Origin: Gammaproteobacteria bacterium
GTDB taxonomy: Bacteria > Pseudomonadota > Gammaproteobacteria > Steroidobacterales > Woeseiaceae
NCBI GenBank assembly: GCA_029884455.1
Contig: JAOUHU010000008.1
Location: 1-64,000, forward strand
Length of the DNA: 64,000 bases
Direction: 5' to 3'
Shown: one piece after another, positions 7,274-15,201 of the stretch
Layout: every line of letters starts with the position of its first letter
Numbering within the stretch: position 1 is the stretch's first letter
The notes under the pieces: model-generated
Told to the model about the DNA's origin: nothing
What the model saw: the letters and a program-made list of their open reading frames with translations, nothing else
The model's database searches: none
Program-made: the position numbers and the translations under genes

Positions 7274-8769
7274 GGTCCGTACTCAGTCATTGTAATCAGA
7301 CGTGCCCATTCGAGTGGACTGAGTGGCATATTGGCCAGCAAGCCCACGGCGAGCACGAGTAAAGCGGTTGCCATGGGTGGCAACAACAGCATCCAGCGCG
7401 TTTCCAATCGCTGCCTGTCGCGTTTGTCCTGCCACTTACCCTTCGGTGTCTTGAACCAGGCGGCGTGGACAATTGGCAAAAAATACGCGGCGTTGAGGAC
7501 ACTGCTGGCCACCAGGACAAGAACGATCCAGCCCTGCTCCGCCGCGAGCGCCCCGGTCCCGAGATACCATTTACTGATGAAGCCAGCGAGCGGCGGCACG
7601 CCAATCATGCCGAAAGCACCCACGGTAAATGCCCCCATTGTCCACGGCATGCGGTGCGCAACGCCATCCATGTCACTTACCTTGTGAATGTCCAGTGTCT
7701 CCGCCAGGTTGCCCGCACAGAAGAACAGCGCGATCTTCATCAGCCCCTGGTGGACGATATGGACGATGCCGCCGATCGTGGCTATCGGTCCAACCATTGC
7801 GATGCCGAGCGTAATGTAAGACACCTGGCTAACGGTCGAATAGGCCAGCCGGCGTTTCAGGTCGTCCTGGAATAATGCCCGAACCGACGCGTATAAAATG
7901 GTTGCCGCCGCCACCATCACCAGCGGCTGGGTCACGCCCAGGTTTGCCGCAAACTCAATCCCGTAAACATCGTAGACGACGCGCACGATACCGAAGGCGC
8001 CTGCTTTTACCACGGCAACTGCGTGCAGCAATGCCGAAACCGGCGCCGGAGCCACCATCGCTTTGGGCAACCAGCCGTGCAATGGAACCAATGCCGCTTT
8101 CACACCGAGCCCGGCGATCAGCAGCGCAAAAATCACGATTAGCGTTCCCGGTCTTGAAGCAGCTTCGGTGCCCGCCATGAAGCCGCCCGGTGCGAATTCC
8201 AGCGTATCGAACAAGGTAGAAAGCCACACGACTCCAACAAGTAACAGCGCGCCCCCGGCTATCGTGTAACGCAGGTAGCTGCGTCCGGCGAGGCGTGCCA
8301 CCTCGGTACCGCGATGCACGATCAATGGGTAAGTTGTCAGCGTCAGCAGCTCGTAGAACAACAGGAACGTAATCAGGTTGCCCGCCATGGCCACGCCCAC
8401 CGTCGCGGTGACACACAAACTGAAGAATCCGAAAAAGCGGCTTCGATGTGGCGAGTTCTCAAGGTAACCGATCGCATAGACCGTCGTGAGCAGCCACAGC
8501 ACGCTTGACAGGGAGACGAACAGCAGCGATAGCGCATCGGCGCGAAGTACGAGGTCGAGGTCGGGCAGCAAGCGCATCCGAGCTTCGTAATCAACGCCGT
8601 GCAGTACCCCCCGCGCCATCACCGCCACCAGCACTAACTTGGTCACCGCGCCAAACAGATTCAACGCGGTGCGTATCCTGATGCTCGACTCGGGCAAGAA
8701 AAATATGACGAGTCCTGGCAGCAATGAGCTGGCGAGTATAAGCAACGGCAGTGCGGTGCTTGCGTTCAC
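7270..8769 (-). CDS. Mrp antiporter large subunit, MrpA/NuoL-like
   Basis: A 499-residue antiporter-like membrane protein. The chosen start is the GTG at 8767-8769, which overlaps the TGA of mrpD (GTGA); a longer frame upstream has no membrane character. The middle carries GLGVKAALVPLHGWLPKAM and ALLHAVAVVKAGAFG, closest to the N-terminal half of MrpA/NuoL, and RRLAYSTVSQVSY follows. It lacks the long C-terminal MrpA extension, whose MbhD/MbhE equivalents sit in the mrpB-like gene of the same operon. It is expected to conduct protons or sodium in the inner membrane as part of the Mrp complex. Confidence 0.8.
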   Translation of the reverse strand: MNASTALPLLILASSLLPGLVIFFLPESSIRIRTALNLFGAVTKLVLVAVMARGVLHGVDYEARMRLLPDLDLVLRADALSLLFVSLSSVLWLLTTVYAIGYLENSPHRSRFFGFFSLCVTATVGVAMAGNLITFLLFYELLTLTTYPLIVHRGTEVARLAGRSYLRYTIAGGALLLVGVVWLSTLFDTLEFAPGGFMAGTEAASRPGTLIVIFALLIAGLGVKAALVPLHGWLPKAMVAPAPVSALLHAVAVVKAGAFGIVRVVYDVYGIEFAANLGVTQPLVMVAAATILYASVRALFQDDLKRRLAYSTVSQVSYITLGIAMVGPIATIGGIVHIVHQGLMKIALFFCAGNLAETLDIHKVSDMDGVAHRMPWTMGAFTVGAFGMIGVPPLAGFISKWYLGTGALAAEQGWIVLVLVASSVLNAAYFLPIVHAAWFKTPKGKWQDKRDRQRLETRWMLLLPPMATALLVLAVGLLANMPLSPLEWARLITMTEYGP

Positions 8770-10214
8770 GGTATGGCGGCACCCGGAAACGCTCTGCCGA
8801 TTTCCATGCTCGCAAGTATCCACGGCGCGATCAGTCCCATCAGGACAGCTGCCACGGCCAGAGCAAGCGCGGCCCACTCCATTGCGGCCGGTACGTCTAT
8901 CGACGTGTGTGGCGCTTCAGCCTGAGTGAACGCGTAACCGACTACTTTGAAAACATAAGCGGCTGCAAACAGACTGCCGAGGACCAATGTTACGGCCCAC
9001 CACCACTGTCCGGATTTCAACGCAGCCTCCACCATCAGCCATTTCGCAATGAATCCGCCGCTGGGTGGCAAGCCCATGATGCTGACGCCCGCGACCGCAA
9101 ATGCGGCCAGTGACATGGGCAGGCGCTGCGCTATGCGGTCGAGACTCTCGATACGGTCATGTCCGGCGCAATACAAGATATTGCCGGCCGCCAGGAACAT
9201 GGCGGACTTCGCCAGGGCGTGTGACAGTATCAGGTAGAGAGCTCCCCGCCATGCGGCAGCAACCGCTAATGGAAATGCCAGGAACAAATAACCAACCTGC
9301 ATGATCGTCGAATAAGCGATCAGCAACTTGAGGCGCTTGGCTCGCAAGGCCTGGAGTCCGCCCCAGACGACGGCGGCCGCACCGAGCACACCGAGAAAAT
9401 TCGTGAACGTCGAGTAGTCGGCGGGAACGATTTCGAACCATAAACGCATCAGGATGTAAAAAGACGCCTTAATAACGAGGCCGGACAGCGCTGCGCTTAC
9501 AGGCGCCGGAGCGCTGGCATGCGCCGGCGGTAACCAGAAATGGAAGGGGAAAAGCGCCGTTTTGAGCGCGAGTCCGACAAACATGAGGCTGAATGCTGCC
9601 CAAAAAACAGGAGTGGACTCCACGCGCCCGGCCAGCACCGCCATATCGACGCTTCCGAAGCCGTGGTAAACCAGCGCCACGCCCAGAAGGTAGGTCAGCG
9701 ATCCAAGTAAACTGACCAGCAGATAGCGCGCCGCCGCAGTCAGGGCATCCGCGCTGCCGGCGAGAGCCGTTAGCGTTACCGCGGCCAGCCCCGTGAGTTC
9801 AAGCGCAACATAGAGATTGAAGATATCCGACGATAGAAACAGGGCATTCAGCGACGCCCAAAGGAACAACCATAGCGGCCAGAATCGTGACGACACGTCA
9901 GCCTTGAAATAGCCGGCTGAGTAGATCGTGATCGCAAGTCCAACGATAGCGGTCGCTGACAGCATGACCAGGCTCAGGCCATCAACGAGAAGCTCTATAC
10001 CAAGTGGCGCGCCCCAAGCGCCCACCGCGTGGCGGAATGCGCCCGCAGCAGTTACCCGAATAGTCAGGCTGGCGATCGACACAAGCACAGCGAGTGCCGT
10101 ACCCAGGGCCAGCTTTTTGGCGGCATTTGGCCACGCGAAACAGGCAATCGCACCCAGCAACGGCAGAACGATAAGGCAGGCGTCCCAAGAAACCGTTGCG
10201 GCCAGCGCTTCCAC
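8766..10214 (-). CDS. mrpD: Mrp antiporter subunit D
   Basis: Inner-membrane subunit of the multi-subunit cation/proton antiporter, 482 residues with about 14 helices. Diagnostic segments are FNLYVALELTGLAAVTLTA (early Glu helix), GLALKTALFPFHFWLPPAH with the broken-helix lysine, and LLIAYSTIMQVGYLF. Size and motif spacing fit MrpD/MnhD (about 490 residues). It lies five bases after mrpC and overlaps the next gene by four bases, so the whole set is one transcript. It would work with MrpC and the other large subunits to move Na+ or K+ outward against protons. Confidence 0.85.
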   Translation of the reverse strand: MEALAATVSWDACLIVLPLLGAIACFAWPNAAKKLALGTALAVLVSIASLTIRVTAAGAFRHAVGAWGAPLGIELLVDGLSLVMLSATAIVGLAITIYSAGYFKADVSSRFWPLWLFLWASLNALFLSSDIFNLYVALELTGLAAVTLTALAGSADALTAAARYLLVSLLGSLTYLLGVALVYHGFGSVDMAVLAGRVESTPVFWAAFSLMFVGLALKTALFPFHFWLPPAHASAPAPVSAALSGLVIKASFYILMRLWFEIVPADYSTFTNFLGVLGAAAVVWGGLQALRAKRLKLLIAYSTIMQVGYLFLAFPLAVAAAWRGALYLILSHALAKSAMFLAAGNILYCAGHDRIESLDRIAQRLPMSLAAFAVAGVSIMGLPPSGGFIAKWLMVEAALKSGQWWWAVTLVLGSLFAAAYVFKVVGYAFTQAEAPHTSIDVPAAMEWAALALAVAAVLMGLIAPWILASMEIGRAFPGAAIP

Positions 10215-10219
10215 GGCCG

Positions 10220-10528
10220 TTACCCGGTCCGCTCGTCCGGTAGCTCCGCTCGTCCGGTTTTTTCAGCAACCTTCAACATCAGGACTAGCGCGAAAGCGGT
10301 GGTCGCAACTGCAACGACGATTCCGGTGATGATCATGGCGTGGGGCACTGGATCAGGTGCTGCGTTAACCGTTCGATCGGCCAGCGTCGCCAACACCAGG
10401 AACACACCGCTGCCCATTACGTTTATCGCCAGTATCTTGCGCAACAGGTGTGCATAAACAATCAAGGCGTACAGTCCAATACAAAAAAGTCCGGCACCGA
10501 CGAGCGCGAAAAGGGGCACGGAACTCAT
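10220..10528 (-). CDS. mrpC: Mrp antiporter subunit C
   Basis: A 102-residue protein with three transmembrane helices, homologous to MrpC/MnhC and NuoK. The start is the ATG at 10526-10528, which overlaps the stop of the mrpB-like gene (ATGA); the open frame extends further upstream but reads through mrpB in another phase. The conserved pattern includes GLYALIVYAHLLRKILAINV and the segment DPVPHAMIITGIVVAVATTA, typical of the family (NuoK-like Pro-His-Ala region). MrpC sits between the large subunits and the small E/F/G subunits in known structures. Confidence 0.9.
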   Translation of the reverse strand: MSSVPLFALVGAGLFCIGLYALIVYAHLLRKILAINVMGSGVFLVLATLADRTVNAAPDPVPHAMIITGIVVAVATTAFALVLMLKVAEKTGRAELPDERTG

Positions 10529-11487
10529 TGGCCTTCCTTGTTGCGCGGGCCTTCGGCCACGAACAGCGCGGCCAGGGTGGTGCCGATAGACAGTGTTGCC
10601 GCAACTTCCAGTAGCACGATCATGACGCCGGCCCGCTGAGGCGGGTATTCCAGCAAACTCTGCCCTGCGACAATCGTATACAGTGCAAATGCGAGGAACA
10701 GGCTGGGACCGGCAATCAGCAAGAGCCTCAAAGTCACTCCGGTGTAGCGCTGACGTACTTGCCAACCTGCCAGCGACAGCAAGACACCGGCGGCGCCCAA
10801 GACGGCGCCGGCCTGGAACGCGCCACCCGGCGCGTGAGTGCCGGCCCATAATAAATAGGCAGATGACAGCAATAACACCGGGATCAGTATGCGCGCCAAA
10901 GTATCCAGTACGAGTACTGCCGGCGAGACAGGTTGCGCAGGAAGGCCGCCAAGCGACCAGACGCCCAGCAATGCAAGCAGGAGGACGAGTAACTCCAATA
11001 GAGTGTCGTAGCCGCGGAAGTTGAGCAGCACGGCCGTCACGGGGCTGCTTACGCCGCTGGCATCGAGGCTCGCAGCAACTTCTGCGCCTAATCCTTCGGA
11101 ATCGCCTGGCAATGCGAGGATAAGAAAAACAAGTGCCACGGCAACCGCCGCCAGCAGCGATGCAGTCAGTGACCGAAAGGTACGCGCCCTGTAGCTGCGC
11201 TCAATCGGTCGATTCATGCTTTCTTGCGTGGGTTCCGAATCACCTAACCTGGACAATGCAGCCAGTAGCAAAGCGCCGGTCAAACCCGCGCCGATCGCTA
11301 TTTCGGCAAGCGCAACATCGGGTGCGTCAATGCGCACCCACGCAATTGACATCATCAGGCTAAAAGCGACGAACAAAATGATTCCCCTGAACAATTGCGG
11401 ACTTGCCAGCGCCCAACCGGCTAATAACAAGAGCCCCAATCCCGTTACGGAATCGAAAATCCACAGCACTAGCGTCAGTCGGTCCAC
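10525..11487 (-). CDS. mrpB: Fused MbhD-MbhE-MnhB subunit
   Basis: A 320-residue polytopic protein in which three small Mrp/Mbh modules are joined. Residues about 1-80 are MbhD/DUF4040-like (AWVRIDAPDVALAEIAIGAG). Residues about 105-180 are MbhE-like (LLNFRGYDTLLELLVLLLAL). Residues about 190-315 are MnhB-like (GTHAPGGAFQAGAVLGAAG). In canonical Mrp, the first two modules are the C-terminal part of MrpA. Here they are attached to MrpB, which explains why no gene in the operon has full MrpA length. It overlaps mrpG by 13 bases and mrpC by 4. Confidence 0.8.
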   Translation of the reverse strand: MDRLTLVLWIFDSVTGLGLLLLAGWALASPQLFRGIILFVAFSLMMSIAWVRIDAPDVALAEIAIGAGLTGALLLAALSRLGDSEPTQESMNRPIERSYRARTFRSLTASLLAAVAVALVFLILALPGDSEGLGAEVAASLDASGVSSPVTAVLLNFRGYDTLLELLVLLLALLGVWSLGGLPAQPVSPAVLVLDTLARILIPVLLLSSAYLLWAGTHAPGGAFQAGAVLGAAGVLLSLAGWQVRQRYTGVTLRLLLIAGPSLFLAFALYTIVAGQSLLEYPPQRAGVMIVLLEVAATLSIGTTLAALFVAEGPRNKEGQ

Positions 11488-11774
11488 ATCCGGACTCCCC
11501 GCTGCGTGGCACCTCTCGCAATCAAGTGAGCGACGCTGGCTCCGGCAAGAAGCACCAACATCCAGATCAGTAGCAGCTTACCGACAACGAACCACGATTC
11601 GGCCTCCACAGCGAGTCCCATGACTACAAAGCCCAGTCCAACGTTGTCCGATTTAGTGAGCGCGTGGAGCCGCGTATACACATCGGGAAATCGGACCAGA
11701 CCGACGGTTCCCGCCAGAAAAAAAAACACGCCGACGAGAAGTAGTACGGCAGCAACGTAGTCACTCAGGATCAC
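11475..11774 (-). CDS. mrpG: Mrp antiporter subunit G
   Basis: A 99-residue subunit with three helices and the family landmark GTVGLVRFPDVYTRLHALTKSDNVG; only its FPDVYTRLHA core is needed for recognition. MrpG/MnhG is required for complex assembly and cation transport but is not itself antiporter-like. It overlaps mrpF by 14 bases and the mrpB-like gene by 13, an arrangement typical of tightly coupled Mrp genes. Confidence 0.9.
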   Translation of the reverse strand: MILSDYVAAVLLLVGVFFFLAGTVGLVRFPDVYTRLHALTKSDNVGLGFVVMGLAVEAESWFVVGKLLLIWMLVLLAGASVAHLIARGATQRGVRMWTD

Positions 11775-12036
11775 AGTCGACCTCTTCCGCCCAGGCGCGC
11801 CGTACGAATGCCACTGCCGTCACTGCTGCCAACAGTGCGAACGCCAGCGCCACATCGCGGAGCGCTGCCTGACCGAAGGCCTGCGCCAGCAATAGCAGTA
11901 CGGCGACCGCGGCTGTACCGAATACCTGCACGGACAACATACGATCGGCGGCACTGGGTCCACGCAACGCACGCCATATGCCTCCGCCGAGAGTCATTAG
12001 CAGGAGCAGCCCAAGCGCGAGATTGAATAATTGCAT
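11761..12036 (-). CDS. mrpF: Mrp antiporter subunit F
   Basis: A 91-residue protein with three helices. The segment RGPSAADRMLSVQVFGTAAV matches the MrpF/MnhF signature (R-GP-x-DR-x-x-x-x-D/Q). The start ATG at 12034-12036 shares one base with the mrpE stop (TGATG), indicating translational coupling. MrpF forms part of the small-subunit cluster of the antiporter and has been linked to cation and bile-salt export in other bacteria. Confidence 0.9.
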   Translation of the reverse strand: MQLFNLALGLLLLMTLGGGIWRALRGPSAADRMLSVQVFGTAAVAVLLLLAQAFGQAALRDVALAFALLAAVTAVAFVRRAWAEEVDCDPE

Positions 12037-12533
12037 CAGATAACTCCGCGGCTCGGTACGGGCAGGGTGATTCCGAATAGTGCGGCCACCCTATCCTCGA
12101 GCGACTCAAGTTCGGATTGCAGTTCGCGCCGACCACTGAGTACATGCACATTCAAAAACCCGGTATTCAACGCCACGCTCAGGGTGCCTGGCAGCAGGCT
12201 GACGGTGTTGGCAAGAAACACGAGTGGCAGTCCCGGCCGAAGCCGCGTTGGGTACTCAATCATGTGCGGTTCGATTGGCATGCCCGGGTGTAGCGCTCGC
12301 CACGCCACATCCACACCGCCTGCAAAAGAGCGAACCAGAAAGAACGGCACAAACCTCGCCAGTTCGAACCAGACCAGGGTTGTCGGAGAAACGAGCACCA
12401 AGCTCGCTGTTGCGGCGACCAGGACTACCGGTACGCCAAACCACCAGGACCTGACTTCACCTTCAACGAGGATCCACCACGTGATAGCGAATAGCAAAAC
12501 ACGGCGCAGGACACTTTGCCACATGGCCATCAC
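12036..12533 (-). CDS. mrpE: Mrp antiporter subunit E
   Basis: A 165-residue membrane protein with two or three N-terminal helices and a cytoplasmic domain. FVPFFLVRSFAGGVDVAWRA and the segment with FLANTVSLLPGTLSV (the canonical N-T-x-x-PGT motif of MrpE) make the assignment clear. It is the first Mrp gene of the operon and starts three bases after the stop of the universal stress gene at 12537, so the stress protein and the antiporter are probably coexpressed. A second ATG two codons on (MAMW) is an alternative start. Confidence 0.9.
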   Translation of the reverse strand: MMAMWQSVLRRVLLFAITWWILVEGEVRSWWFGVPVVLVAATASLVLVSPTTLVWFELARFVPFFLVRSFAGGVDVAWRALHPGMPIEPHMIEYPTRLRPGLPLVFLANTVSLLPGTLSVALNTGFLNVHVLSGRRELQSELESLEDRVAALFGITLPVPSRGVI

Positions 12534-12536
12534 CCG

Positions 12537-13400
12537 TCAGGTGTGCAGCATCAGAACTGGAATTGACGCCTTGTTGAGCATGAACTCGGTCACCCCTCCA
12601 AATACCAGCTGACTCATTCGATTTCGGCTGTAGGCACCCATCAGCAACAGATCACTTTTTGTGGAATTGAACGCGGACAAAATCTCTTTCGGCTTGTCCC
12701 TTCCCTTGGTTGCGATATGCGTAGCTTTGATACCCCAGTACTTAAGATACGCTGCCAGCTGGCGGGACTTTGGGCCTACCCGTGTTTCGGGTCCGCACGA
12801 AACGATCGTGACGCCCTCAGCCTGGGCAAGCAGCGGCATTGCCGCGGCGACCGCGCGTGCCGCTTCGACACTTTGATTCCAGGCAATGCAGATGCGTTTG
12901 CCGACCGTTCTCTTTTTGGTCTGTGGCAGCACCAACACGGGACGAGACGATCGGAGCAAGGATGCTGACAAAAATTGCCGCGCAAGCGTTCCGCCCGTTC
13001 CGGACGGCCGAGAGACGACCAGCAGATCCGCCACCGGCCCCATGATGCCAATCACCTTTTGGGGCGAGCCGGTCTTTTCCATCCAGATCGCACCGGGCTT
13101 GACGCGTGGATTGCGAAGGAGTTCGTAGCCGTGAACGTCGGCTACCTTTGCGAACAGCCCTCTCGCCGCCGATTCTGCTTTCCTGGCATTCCTGGATTTC
13201 CACGTAGCCTGCCATTCAGCTTCGTCGTTGCCGATATCCAGCAAACCCGTCATTGATGGCATCGCTACCGGCGCGGCGCTACTCGGCCGGATGTGACAGC
13301 CAGTGATGCTGGCACCTAAGGTCTGCCCGAGGACAAACGCCGTCGTTAGCGCAACCGCACATTCGGGACGGTCCGCGACCGGAACAAAAATGACACGCAT
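12537..13400 (-). CDS. Universal stress protein, two-domain
   Basis: A 287-residue cytoplasmic protein with two UspA folds in tandem. The first (about 1-155) ends in LLRSSRPVLVLPQ; the second (about 165-287) ends in NKASIPVLMLHT. In the second domain the nucleotide-binding pattern G-x2-G-x9-G-S/T is altered (GAYSRNRMSQLVFGG), so ATP binding is doubtful. A strong ribosome site (AGGAGG) precedes the ATG. Because it leads directly into mrpE, it may tie the antiporter to salt, pH or energy stress, as usp genes near ion transporters often do. The specific signal is unknown. Confidence 0.8.
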   Translation of the reverse strand: MRVIFVPVADRPECAVALTTAFVLGQTLGASITGCHIRPSSAAPVAMPSMTGLLDIGNDEAEWQATWKSRNARKAESAARGLFAKVADVHGYELLRNPRVKPGAIWMEKTGSPQKVIGIMGPVADLLVVSRPSGTGGTLARQFLSASLLRSSRPVLVLPQTKKRTVGKRICIAWNQSVEAARAVAAAMPLLAQAEGVTIVSCGPETRVGPKSRQLAAYLKYWGIKATHIATKGRDKPKEILSAFNSTKSDLLLMGAYSRNRMSQLVFGGVTEFMLNKASIPVLMLHT

Positions 13401-13484
13401 ACTTGTGACCTCCTAACAAAGCGAATGTTACTTATCCTGGCGAAATGTCGTTCAGTCGCAAAGCCTCATACTGTCGAGTTAGAT

Positions 13485-14074
13485 TCATAGGGTGACCGGG
13501 CCTACAAATCCCGGCGGCTTAACTGTGAACACCGAACAATCAATCTGGTTCAGGATGGTCTCCGCAGTATTGCCCATGAAAAGACCGGCAATTCCGGTAC
13601 GGGCAACGGTTCCCATGACAATGAGGTCGACATCCAGCTCCTGACTATCCATACAGGACATGGGCACTTGCGCATGAGCTTCATATCCGTACTTCCGAAC
13701 AGCCTGTTGATCGAACCGGTGGCGCTATCGGCGCTCTTGATAACCAAGTCGTGACCGCTCCCGATCACTTGCCTGATGATCTCGATGGATGCCCTCCCGA
13801 CGAGCACCTTTATCCCGACAGACGCGCCATCCCCGGCGATCGTTTTCACAATCTCCTCGAGCCGATCTCGTTCCTCGGCTACGGCGATGTCGCGTAACTC
13901 TCCCGGGGTAATCATCGTGATGGACATGGCCATGTCCGGCGGGATTGCGTCAACAACGGTACAGATAGTCAGCGCGGCTTGATTGTTCCTTGCCAGTACG
14001 TTCGCCCGTTGCAGCGCCGCGGAGTGATCCGTGCCTGCCTCCACAATCAGCAGTATGTTGGTAAATCTTTTCAT
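13485..14074 (-). pseudogene. UspE-like universal stress gene with internal deletion
   Basis: The N-terminal Usp domain is intact in one frame (MKRFTNILLIVEAGTDHSAA to KLMRKCPCPVWIV). The frame then runs into nonsense residues at about 13640. In another frame the last 45 residues of a second Usp domain appear (VDLIVMGTVARTGIAGLFMG to PPGFVGPVTL, stop at 13485). A normal two-domain UspE is about 300 residues, so most of the second domain (about 130 residues) has been deleted with a frame change. It lies upstream of the intact usp gene on the same strand. A single-domain product with a short wrong tail could still be made from 14074. Confidence 0.75.
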
Positions 14075-14255
14075 GGGTGACCTCGCTTTGTGTCGAGACT
14101 GCGATCCCAGGAAGCTACTGATATTACAAAGTCCTGAATTGTCACGTCATCGGGGGCAATACGTATCGGCCCGAATCCCGGCCCTTCCCGGTCGATTCAT
14201 TTGCCTGCTTAAATTGTTATGGATAAGTCCACTCCAAACCCCCAACATATTCGAC

Positions 14256-15195
14256 ATGCACCGATTCATCGCATTGTCACTGGCTATGGCAATTACCGTT
14301 GCCAATGCGCAAGTCGCGCGACCCCAAGGCGACGAACCGGCGGTTCAATCTCCCATCATCGGCGAAATCACGCTGGAAAAGTCGGACGTTTTTGACCTTT
14401 CCAACCCTGAAGAAAACAACGCCCTGTACCGCCTCGCGAATCGCCTGCACATCATCACACGCGACGACGTAATCAAAAAGCAGCTGCTGCTGCAAAGTGG
14501 CTCGGCCTACTCGGAAGGGTTGGTCAGCGAATCGGAGCGCACCCTGCACCAAAACCGGTATTTCTACGATGCGCATATCCGTCCGACGCATCGAGCCGAC
14601 GGGACCGTGGACCTGACCGTCGTCACGCGGGATGTGTGGTCATTGGGTCCCGACCTGTCGGCGTCACGCAGTGGCGGCGAGAATCGCTCGCAGATTGGCC
14701 TTGAAGAAGTCAACCTGCTCGGCCGCGGGCAAACGGTGCGCTTTACCCATGAAGAGGACGAGGAGCGACGATCCAACAGTCTGGAGTTTTCGACCGTCAC
14801 CTCGGTCGGTCATGGGTATCGGTATATCTGAAGGCCGCCGACAATTCTGACGGTAAGTCCAGGCAGGTTTCCCTGGTGCGGCCTTTTTATGCGCTCGACT
14901 CCCGTTGGTCGGCCGGCGGTGTGGCGCTGGATGACGATCGCCGTAGCGCACTGTACTTCCTCGGTGAAGAAGCCGCAGAGTACCAGCACGCCCGCCGTTA
15001 CGCGTCGGTTTTCGGCGGTTGGTCGAAGGGTCTCCGGAATGGTTTCGCAACGCGATGGACTGCGGGGCTGACGAGCGATGACAACCAGTTCACAGAGGTT
15101 CCGGATCCCGAGCTGCCGCCGCTGATTCCCGAAAACCGCAAACTGGTCTACCCTTTTGTCGCCGTGGAAATTGTCGAAGACGACTTCAGCGGAGG
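14256..15195 (+). pseudogene. BamA/TamA-like outer-membrane protein, broken
   Basis: Starts at ATG 14256 with a signal peptide (MHRFIALSLAMAITVANAQ). A POTRA-like segment follows (LLLQSGSAYSEGLVSESERT, NRYFYDAHIRP), then the beginning of an outer-membrane barrel. At about 14800 the frame shifts: homologous-looking strands continue in the frame containing RPFYALDSRWSAGGVALDDD and YPFVAVEIVEDDF. At about 15190 the barrel stops abruptly at the ribosome site of the next gene, with several hundred residues missing. It is both frameshifted and 3'-truncated. The intact protein would have been a surface-antigen (D15) family outer-membrane protein; its original partner is unknown. Confidence 0.7.
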
Positions 15196-15201
15196 GAACA
15201 G

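Noticed and set aside
14157-14172. GCAATACGTATCGG as a third LacI operator
   Set aside because: Only the ATACGTAT core matches; the flanks differ on both sides and the neighbours (broken Usp and barrel genes) do not belong to the sugar locus.
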